Virus record (IMG/VR): IMGVR_UViG_3300042465_005741
Span: 1-29,512 of that record
Strand: one strand, 5' to 3'
Source: a virus
Length of the DNA stretch: 29,512 nt
Below are positions 6,863-12,272 of the stretch, in pieces. The position numbers and the translations under genes are program-made. The notes beneath the pieces were generated by a model. The model was given only the letters and a program-made list of their open reading frames with translations, did no database searches and was not told the origin of the DNA. The first letter of the stretch is position 1. Each line of letters opens with the position of its first letter.

Positions 6863-7020
6863 CTAAACGAGTGTGGATAGAACTGAAGTGTCCGAAGTGC
6901 GAAAAGAAGTGGGAAATTATGTCGGCTGATTCCGAAGGTCTGCGTGCCGTCGATACGGAGCAGCGCGAGTGCTCGAACTGCCGCGTTCGAGGCGTCCGCA
7001 CAGGCGCGGTGATCAGGTGA
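6859..7020 (+). CDS. small zinc-ribbon protein (53 aa)
   Basis: ATG at 6859 overlaps the helicase TGA, with TTAGGAGAG at 6848-6856 as ribosome site. The 53-residue product contains CPKC (11-14) and CSNC (38-41), a classic two-knuckle zinc ribbon, with a basic C-terminus (CRVRGVRTGAVIR). It could bind nucleic acid or a polymerase, as many phage Zn-ribbon peptides do. The specific partner is unknown. Confidence 0.8.
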   Translation: MTKRVWIELKCPKCEKKWEIMSADSEGLRAVDTEQRECSNCRVRGVRTGAVIR

Positions 7021-7223
7021 GCGTGTCTCTGCCAGAACTGCTGCTGCACCAGTTGAGCGAAGCCGAGAAGTATCTCGCGGCTGCTCGTGAGACTGCGTTT
7101 GACGGGCTGAACGAAGAGCATCCTGAGAAGCCGCTGCTGGAACGCGCCGCTCAGAACTGTGACGAGTGCGTAAGGCTGATTGGCGAGGTCACGACAAAGG
7201 TAAGGACACTTGTAAATGAGTGA
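7017..7223 (+). CDS. hypothetical helical protein (68 aa)
   Basis: GTG at 7017 gives a GTGA overlap with the preceding stop; a second GTG at 7023 would shorten the product by two residues. The product (about 68 aa, SLPELLLHQLSEAEKYLAAA...) is helical with one CDEC pair. A longer frame starting at 6969 is a read-through of the Zn-ribbon gene region and was rejected. No family recognised. Confidence 0.7.
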   Translation: MSVSLPELLLHQLSEAEKYLAAARETAFDGLNEEHPEKPLLERAAQNCDECVRLIGEVTTKVRTLVNE

Positions 7224-7638
7224 GCGAATCGACAGTCGAGCACGCCGCCTTGTCAGTCTCAAAGACGAGAAGAATCGTCTGGAGAAGGACGCCGAGCGGG
7301 CCGCTCGCGCATACTCGGAAGAAGAGCAGGCTTTCTGGATGGAGTTGTCCGACGAACTTGGCGACATCAAGACCGTCACCCTTGACTTGGGGGAAGGCTA
7401 CGGAACCGTTCAGTTGCAGCGCCGCGAGACTATCACCGCCCGCATTGTGGATAAGGAGGCGGCGGTCGAATCGCTCGAAGCCGCAGGGCTTGGGCAAGGT
7501 ATGCTGGGCGTTCCCGAAATTCGAAAGCGTGCGCTAAACGAAGAAGTCCGAGACCGACTGCAACGAGGAGAAGCGTTGCCGGACGGCGTGGACTTTAACG
7601 CACGGCGTTACATAACCGTCACAAGAAAGGGCGACTAA
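7216..7638 (+). CDS. hypothetical phage protein with N-terminal coiled coil
   Basis: The 140-residue protein has a charged helical N-terminus (about 1-50, RLVSLKDEKNRLEKDAERAA) likely to form a coiled coil. A beta segment follows (TVTLDLGEGYGTVQLQRRET), then a helical C-terminus ending in VDFNARRYITVTRKGD. The arrangement recalls small phage proteins near replication genes, but I cannot assign a family. AAGGA at 7202-7206 supports the ATG. It overlaps the previous gene by 8 nt. Confidence 0.8.
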   Translation: MSERIDSRARRLVSLKDEKNRLEKDAERAARAYSEEEQAFWMELSDELGDIKTVTLDLGEGYGTVQLQRRETITARIVDKEAAVESLEAAGLGQGMLGVPEIRKRALNEEVRDRLQRGEALPDGVDFNARRYITVTRKGD

Positions 7639-7919
7639 TGCAGTTTGGATCAAACGGAGAGCCAATCTTCGAAGAGCATGATGACAGCGTTTATGACTAC
7701 GAGCAAGAAGTTGAGCCGTTCGAAAAGAGACATCCGGCGGCGTTGCTAGTCTTGGGTCTGTTGGTCAGCGTTGTGATTCTGGCAGCCGCGTCACTGAGTA
7801 TGTGGATCGGCGTCGATCTCATTGCAGGCCACGACATAAGTTTCCGCGAAGCAGTCGGAGGCGGCTGGATTATCACCGCCATCGGAGGCTACGCAGGAGT
7901 CAAAGCCCAGTCTGCTTGA
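7638..7919 (+). CDS. membrane protein with two predicted transmembrane segments
   Basis: The 93-residue protein has an acidic cytoplasmic-type N-terminus (about 1-30), a long hydrophobic segment (about 34-58, ALLVLGLLVSVVILAAASLS) and a second weaker one (about 74-90, GGGWIITAIGGYAGV). There is no signal cleavage site. It follows its neighbour with a TAATG overlap and is the last gene before a short promoter-sized gap. A superinfection-exclusion or membrane-anchoring role is possible but unsupported. Confidence 0.75.
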   Translation: MQFGSNGEPIFEEHDDSVYDYEQEVEPFEKRHPAALLVLGLLVSVVILAAASLSMWIGVDLIAGHDISFREAVGGGWIITAIGGYAGVKAQSA

Positions 7920-7944
7920 CAGGGCTAGTATCATCGAAAATACA
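7916..7944 (+). promoter_or_regulatory. weak promoter candidate upstream of the ssDNA-binding-like gene
   Basis: A consensus -35 hexamer TTGACA (7916-7921) is followed after 17 nt by AATACA (7939-7944), a poor -10. It sits in a 51-nt gap before the next ATG. The -35 match overlaps the TGA stop codon of the membrane-protein gene, so it may be coincidental. Confidence 0.3.
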
Positions 7945-7970
7945 CGCAAAGCGAGAAAGCGAGAACGCAC

Positions 7971-8768
7971 ATGAGTAAAGAAGTCAGCACCACCACAAAG
8001 ACCAGCACCGACCTAGCCAAGCGCGACGAAGAACTTGCCGCAGGCGCACTGGCCGGTATCCACAAGGAAGACCTACAACTTCCAGTAATCAAGGTCACGC
8101 AGCAGTTGAGCCGCGAGGTCACGGACGGAGATGCAGAGTCCGGCCACTTCGTCAACACGCTCACCGGCGAAGACCTCGGTTCTGAGATCGAGTTGGTTGT
8201 CTGCCACTACTTCCGAGGCCGTTTCTTCGCTCCCCGTGAGGGCGAGTTTGAGGGACGCACCTTTGTTGCAGGCGGCGACACCGCACCGTCCACTTGGCCC
8301 GCGCAGTATGCCGGTCAGAAGTTCGTGGACATCCCCGACGCTGAGGAGTCCTACCGCGAGCGTGTCAACGCTGGCGAGATCGAGTGGGGCCGTGGCCCGT
8401 CGATCACGACGACTCACAACTACATCGGATTCCTTCTGGACGACCCCGGTATCCCGGTTCGTGTCTCTCTGATGCGCACTTCGGCACCGGCTGCCCGCAA
8501 GATCAACACACTGATCTCGTTTGGCAACAGGTCTCCGTGGAACGCCGCAATCAAGTTGGAGGCTGAACTCCGACAGGATAAGCAGCAGCGGCCCTTCTAT
8601 GTAGTCAAGGCAACGCAGGGTCGTCAGACCACTGCCGAGGAAATCTCTCAGGCCCAGACTCTCGCGCTCGAAGCGCAGAGCGCGGCCTTCCAACTGACCG
8701 GCGACGAGCAGTTGGCTGAGGGCAAGTCCGACAAGCCGAAGACTCCAGCCGGAGGCATCGAGGTTTAA
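7971..8768 (+). CDS. putative phage single-stranded-DNA-binding-like protein
   Basis: The 265-residue protein has the layout of phage proteins often annotated as ssDNA-binding or recombination accessory proteins: LQLPVIKVTQQLSREV near the N-terminus, GHFVNTLTGEDLG, a beta-rich core (IELVVCHYFRGRFFA), and an acidic/Gln-rich flexible C-terminus (about 215-265). No enzyme motif is seen. It lies in the replication module, upstream of the primase and helicase, and is followed by a hairpin-rich gap, suggesting it is a separately controlled, perhaps highly expressed gene. The exact family is not certain. Confidence 0.55.
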   Translation: MSKEVSTTTKTSTDLAKRDEELAAGALAGIHKEDLQLPVIKVTQQLSREVTDGDAESGHFVNTLTGEDLGSEIELVVCHYFRGRFFAPREGEFEGRTFVAGGDTAPSTWPAQYAGQKFVDIPDAEESYRERVNAGEIEWGRGPSITTTHNYIGFLLDDPGIPVRVSLMRTSAPAARKINTLISFGNRSPWNAAIKLEAELRQDKQQRPFYVVKATQGRQTTAEEISQAQTLALEAQSAAFQLTGDEQLAEGKSDKPKTPAGGIEV

Positions 8769-8778
8769 GCAGGAACAA

Positions 8779-8835
8779 ATGTGGGTCTCCGAGGCGCTGG
8801 CATCGCGTCTCCTGCGTAGGACTCGGAGCGGCTAG
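8779..8835 (+). CDS. candidate leader peptide (18 aa)
   Basis: ATG at 8779, with AGGA at 8771-8774, opens an 18-codon ORF encoding MWVSEALASRLLRRTRSG and ending in TAG at 8833-8835. It overlaps two complementary heptamers (8787-8793 and 8822-8828), so ribosome transit would disrupt that pairing. It is short enough to be chance; it is listed as a possible attenuation-type leader. Confidence 0.3.
   Translation: MWVSEALASRLLRRTRSG
8787..8828 (+). other. paired heptamers forming a stem-loop
   Basis: CTCCGAG (8787-8793) is complementary to CTCGGAG (8822-8828), enclosing a smaller TCCT/AGGA hairpin with loop GCGT. It lies between the ssDNA-binding-like gene and the next gene and may be a regulatory RNA structure or part of a composite terminator. 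Confidence 0.45.
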
Positions 8836-8862
8836 TCGGGTGGGTGTCTAGCCATTTTCTTT
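8830..8862 (+). terminator. candidate intrinsic terminator
   Basis: GGCTAG (8830-8835) pairs with CTAGCC (8848-8853), and the pyrimidine/T-rich tail ATTTTCTTT follows (8854-8862). The stem is only 6 bp with a 12-nt loop, so termination may be partial. It precedes the ribosome site of the gene at 8882. Confidence 0.45.
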
Positions 8863-8881
8863 AACGGAGAGGAAGGATGCA

Positions 8882-9133
8882 ATGGAAGAACCAGCGTTTC
8901 TAAGCGAAGAACTCGATCTTGACGAAAATGACAGGATCGGCGCAGCGCATACCGCTATGACAACTGGTGTGCCGAGCAAGAATGATCTGCTCGAAACGAT
9001 TAGACGAGAAGGACAGGTCGAGGGCGTGCTGGAGTCAGCGCTGCTGCTGCCTCTGCGCGATTACCGCGACATTGAGGAAGCGTGGAAAGCCGCGCCAAAG
9101 CCGAAGTTGCCGAAGATTCGAAGGAGGAAGTGA
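8882..9133 (+). CDS. hypothetical protein preceding the primase
   Basis: The 83-residue protein has an acidic N-terminus (EELDLDENDRIG) and a basic, Pro/Lys-rich C-terminus (APKPKLPKIRRRK). AGGAAGG at 8870-8876 supports ATG 8882. The C-terminal KPKLPK recurs at the N-terminus of the next protein, and the DNA around it forms a near-repeat (see findings). Its stop overlaps the primase ATG (TGATG at 9131-9135). No family recognised. Confidence 0.75.
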   Translation: MEEPAFLSEELDLDENDRIGAAHTAMTTGVPSKNDLLETIRREGQVEGVLESALLLPLRDYRDIEEAWKAAPKPKLPKIRRRK

Positions 9134-10095
9134 TGGCAGTAAAGCCAAAGTTGCCGAAGTTTGACCCCGCAACGCTTGTAGGATTTCACAGCCTGTTTGC
9201 CGGGCGCCAAGATGCGATGGGCACTGGCGCTGGCCCGGTCGAGCGGCACAAGGTCACGCAGCAGCACTACAACCAGCACCTTCACGGAGACAGCACGGGC
9301 ATTGGCATTTTCCCGATGTTGGACACGGATGAAGTGAACTTTGCAGCGATTGACTTGGACGAGCCAAACTTTGAGTTGGCCCGGACGATGCAGAAGTTGA
9401 TTCCCGGCGAGTCGTTCATCGAGCGGTCTCGCTCTGGCAACGCGCACATCTGGGTCTTCTTTACGACCGCTGCTCCGGCGTGGGCAGTGCGGGCCGTGCT
9501 GAAAGGCGCAACCGAGGCCGTCGGTCGGCGCGATGTTGAGATTTTCCCGAAGCAGGACTCGCTCCGCGAAGGCATGGTTGGCAACTACATTAACCTGCCT
9601 TATCACGGCCTTGCTCGGCCCATCCTCGATAGCGACGACAATGTGATGGCTGTTGAGGACTTTGTGCAGGCTGCGACTGAGGCCCGGCAAGACCCCGATG
9701 GTTGGGTAAGGCGAGCACGGGCGCTTGGCGCAGTCCCGCCGCAAGATCGAGTCAAGTCGTCCGAGTTTGGCGAGTCTCCCGTGCTGCACTCTTGCGCTGA
9801 ACACATCATCAAGAACCGCGAGACGAACCCGCTAACGCCCGGACACAGAGCCGTCGTGTTGTTTAACCTTGCACGGCAGTTGCTCAACTACCGGGATATG
9901 ACCGTGGACGAGGCTCGGCATTGGGTGCACGAAGTCAACAAGTGCGGTCAGAAGCCGATGACCGACAACGAAGTTGACCGTCAGTTTGAGAACGCGCTGG
10001 CTGGCAAATACACTTCGACCGGCTGCGATGACCCGGTGATGGCTCCGTATGTTTCCCCGGAGTGCCCGATTGCGAGTGGTCATGTCGGACGATAG
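9133..10095 (+). CDS. archaeo-eukaryotic-type primase (AEP / TOTE-like)
   Basis: The 320-residue protein shows AEP-superfamily motifs: the metal-binding DLD (74-76) in FAAIDLDEP, the nucleotide-binding S-x-H-type stretch SGNAHIW (101-107), and a third acidic motif EIFPKQD (136-142) followed by GNYINLPYHG (150-159). This arrangement matches primase domains of the TOTE/PrimPol type found in phages and plasmids. Residues about 220-310 are helical and may be a PriCT-like domain. ATG at 9133 is preceded by AAGGAGGAA (9121-9129); the longer in-frame start at 9082 lies in the previous gene. It probably primes replication with the downstream helicase. Confidence 0.85.
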   Translation: MAVKPKLPKFDPATLVGFHSLFAGRQDAMGTGAGPVERHKVTQQHYNQHLHGDSTGIGIFPMLDTDEVNFAAIDLDEPNFELARTMQKLIPGESFIERSRSGNAHIWVFFTTAAPAWAVRAVLKGATEAVGRRDVEIFPKQDSLREGMVGNYINLPYHGLARPILDSDDNVMAVEDFVQAATEARQDPDGWVRRARALGAVPPQDRVKSSEFGESPVLHSCAEHIIKNRETNPLTPGHRAVVLFNLARQLLNYRDMTVDEARHWVHEVNKCGQKPMTDNEVDRQFENALAGKYTSTGCDDPVMAPYVSPECPIASGHVGR

Positions 10096-10312
10096 ACCAT
10101 ATGTTCGCCCGCTACTGACACTCAGCGAAGCGCTGCACATTGTCGCAATTTGCAGAGTTTATGCGATGCAGGATGCTGTAGTGCAGGCCGGAGCAACGGA
10201 GTTGTTGGCAGCCGCCGACGAGATCATTGACGAGTTCCCCGAAGAGGCAGATCGGGTCACTCGTGAAATTTTGGCACGGGCCGAACTTGGTAAGATCGAT
10301 CTCGATGACTGA
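10082..10312 (+). CDS. hypothetical helical protein (76 aa)
   Basis: ATG at 10082 overlaps the end of the primase gene by 14 nt, with a weak ribosome site. The 76-residue product is predicted all-helical (LTLSEALHIVAICRVYAMQD, then ELLAAADEIIDEFPEEADRV). No known motif. Its position between primase and helicase suggests a small partner of the replication complex, which is inference. Confidence 0.65.
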   Translation: MSDDRPYVRPLLTLSEALHIVAICRVYAMQDAVVQAGATELLAAADEIIDEFPEEADRVTREILARAELGKIDLDD

Positions 10313-11459
10313 TCTGAGCAAGGAGACCACGGACTACGGCGAGTTCCTAGCGGGACTAGAATCCGACGAGGCGCGTCAGCGAGCGATGCAGCAGTTGAAG
10401 CAACTGGTGCTGGCGCAACTGCCCGACAAAGATGTTGGCAAGCCGCCGATCTCGACGCTTGGCGAATATCTCGATACCGAAATCGAGTTGCCGCCGATGC
10501 TGGTCGAGCCGGGGCTTGTAGCACGCGGAGCGATTAGCGCAATGATTGCGCGAGGCGGTAAAGGTAAGACCGCCGTATCGCTCAACCGGCTGGTGCGCTG
10601 GTCGATGGGCAAGCCGCTCGTTGACGAGTTGCCTGACTTGATGAAGCCGGTTGGGGCGCTCAAAGTGCTGATCATCGAGAACGAAGGTGCGCCCGGCCAC
10701 TTCCAGACCGTGCTGCGCACGATCTTGATGGAGAACGACTTTACCGAAGACGAGATTGCCCTAGCGCGTGAGAATGTCACGATTTGGGGCGACGGCGGAT
10801 GGTCAGGTCTGAAGTTGGACGACCCTGAGAACATCGCGCTGGTTGATCGAGCAGTGGGCGAGACCGACTGCGACATCGTGTTCATCGAGCCGTTCCGAGG
10901 ACTGTGGCGCGGCGACGAGAACTCTTCGACCGAGATGGCAAATGTTCTGGACGCGATCTCTGACATTGCGAACCGGCACGACTGCGCTGCTTTGTTGACA
11001 CACCATGAGAACAAGTCGGGCGGCAATGAGAATACCGATCCGATGTCGGCAGCGCGAGGTTCGTCCGTGATGGAAGCCGTAGCCGCTGTCATGGAGCGTT
11101 GGTCTCCTGTCAAGGGGGGTCGGCAGCGCGAACTCAGTTGGATCAAGGCTCGATTCGCAGAAGCGCCCGCCCCTGTGCGGCTGGAGTTCGACCGCGAGAA
11201 GTGGTCTTACCGTCACGTCGCAGAGGAAGAGGGCGAGCGCGAAGTGCTTGGTCTGCTGTCTCAGTTCCCCGGTCAGTACATGACACTTGCCGAGATGAAG
11301 GATGAACTTGGCGAGTCGTATCAGAAGGTGCGCAAGTGGTCTAACGCGCTGGCTGAAGAGGGCAAGATTAAGAAGCGTTCGGACGCGGGTCAGATGCACT
11401 ACTGCTATCTTGGCAGTGACGGCTCGGACGACGAAACTTCGCCACTGGCGATTACATAG
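10305..11459 (+). CDS. RepA/AAA_25-type replicative helicase (RecA-like ATPase)
   Basis: The 384-residue protein has a RecA-like core: Walker A GGKGKT (84-89), an arginine/acid-rich region with IENEGAPGHFQ (about 124-134), Walker B-type DIVFIEP (190-196), and LLTHHENKSGG (about 230-240), a motif seen in RSF1010 RepA-like hexameric helicases. The C-terminus (about 315-375, EVLGLLSQFPGQYMTLAEM) looks like a winged-helix DNA-binding domain. ATG at 10305 is preferred; upstream in-frame TTG at 10227 lies inside the preceding gene. Together with the AEP primase it makes a plasmid/phage-type initiation pair in place of a DnaB-DnaG system. Confidence 0.85.
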   Translation: MTDLSKETTDYGEFLAGLESDEARQRAMQQLKQLVLAQLPDKDVGKPPISTLGEYLDTEIELPPMLVEPGLVARGAISAMIARGGKGKTAVSLNRLVRWSMGKPLVDELPDLMKPVGALKVLIIENEGAPGHFQTVLRTILMENDFTEDEIALARENVTIWGDGGWSGLKLDDPENIALVDRAVGETDCDIVFIEPFRGLWRGDENSSTEMANVLDAISDIANRHDCAALLTHHENKSGGNENTDPMSAARGSSVMEAVAAVMERWSPVKGGRQRELSWIKARFAEAPAPVRLEFDREKWSYRHVAEEEGEREVLGLLSQFPGQYMTLAEMKDELGESYQKVRKWSNALAEEGKIKKRSDAGQMHYCYLGSDGSDDETSPLAIT

Positions 11460-11467
11460 GAGATCAG

Positions 11468-12190
11468 ATGAAGATTTACATTGCAGGGCCAATGAGCGGA
11501 ATCCCGCAGTTCAACATCCCCGCGTTTGACGACGCGGCAAAGCGGCTGCGCGAGGCTGGCTACGACGCAGTTAGCCCGGCCGAGTTGGACGACCCGGAAA
11601 CCCGCGCTGCGGCGCTGGCAAGCGATGACGGGCACATCGAAGGCTCGCTTAACGGCGAGACTTGGGGCGACTTCCTTGCCCGCGATGTGAAGTTGGTTGC
11701 TGACGAGATCGACGCTATTGCGCTGCTACCGGGCTGGGAAGGCTCTCGCGGTGCGCAGTTGGAGTTGCATGTCGCAAGCCTGTGCAATCTGCCAATCTAC
11801 CGCTACGATAACGGCAAACTGGCTGAGTTGAACGAGGAAGAGCGCGTTACTTCTGAGACCGGCGGGCAGAAGGGTCGCAAGCCCGCTCGGATGGACTTGA
11901 TTCCGCCCGGCCCGCTGCTGGAATTGTCGAAGGTCTATGGCTTCGGCGCGACGAAGTACGATGATCATAACTACATTAAGGGCTACGACTGGTCGCTGTC
12001 TTACGGCGCGATGCAGAGGCATCTTATGGCTTGGGCTGGCGGCGAGGACATTGATCCTGAGTCCGGCCGGATGCACTTGGCCCACGCCGCTTGGCACTGC
12101 TTCTGCCTGATGGTCTTTGCGCAGGAGGGACTTGGAAACGACGACCGAGTGTTTCACGCAATCGAAGGAGCGCGTAATGGGAGCCGCTGA
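11468..12190 (+). CDS. fused DUF4406 and dATP/dGTP-diphosphohydrolase-like protein
   Basis: The 240-residue protein joins two domains. Residues 1-115 match DUF4406 / nucleoside 2-deoxyribosyltransferase-like proteins: KIYIAGPMSGI, NIPAFDDAAKRLREAGYDAVSP, TWGDFLARDV, AIALLPGWEGSRGAQLE. Residues about 140-230 match the dATP/dGTP diphosphohydrolase (MazZ-like, formerly DUF5664) family: RMDLIPPGPLLELSKVYGFG, ATKYDDHNYIKG, LSYGAMQRHLMAW, GGEDIDPESGRMHLAHAAWH. The second domain would hydrolyse purine dNTPs, shaping the nucleotide pool before the adjacent polymerase. AGGAGA at 11458-11463 sets the start. Catalytic activity of the first domain is uncertain. Confidence 0.85.
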   Translation: MKIYIAGPMSGIPQFNIPAFDDAAKRLREAGYDAVSPAELDDPETRAAALASDDGHIEGSLNGETWGDFLARDVKLVADEIDAIALLPGWEGSRGAQLELHVASLCNLPIYRYDNGKLAELNEEERVTSETGGQKGRKPARMDLIPPGPLLELSKVYGFGATKYDDHNYIKGYDWSLSYGAMQRHLMAWAGGEDIDPESGRMHLAHAAWHCFCLMVFAQEGLGNDDRVFHAIEGARNGSR

Positions 12191-12272
12191 GTGGCTTGCC
12201 GCCGGAGCGCTGTCGCTTTTGATTGCGCTTTGGCTGCTGGCAATCGCTATCGAGTCTTGGAGGCCGAGATGA
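12177..12272 (+). CDS. 31-aa single-pass membrane peptide
   Basis: ATG at 12177 has AAGGAG at 12165-12170 and encodes a 31-residue peptide: MGAAEW, a continuous hydrophobic helix LAAGALSLLIALWLLAIAI (about 7-25), then ESWRPR. The gene overlaps the end of the nucleotide enzyme by 14 nt and its TGA overlaps the polymerase ATG (ATGA at 12269-12272). The strong ribosome site and clean membrane helix argue that it is real. Role unknown. Confidence 0.65.
   Translation: MGAAEWLAAGALSLLIALWLLAIAIESWRPR

Noticed and set aside
9061-9804. 247-codon minus-strand frame opposite the primase
   Set aside because: It is a shadow of the AEP primase, whose catalytic motifs are intact in the plus frame.
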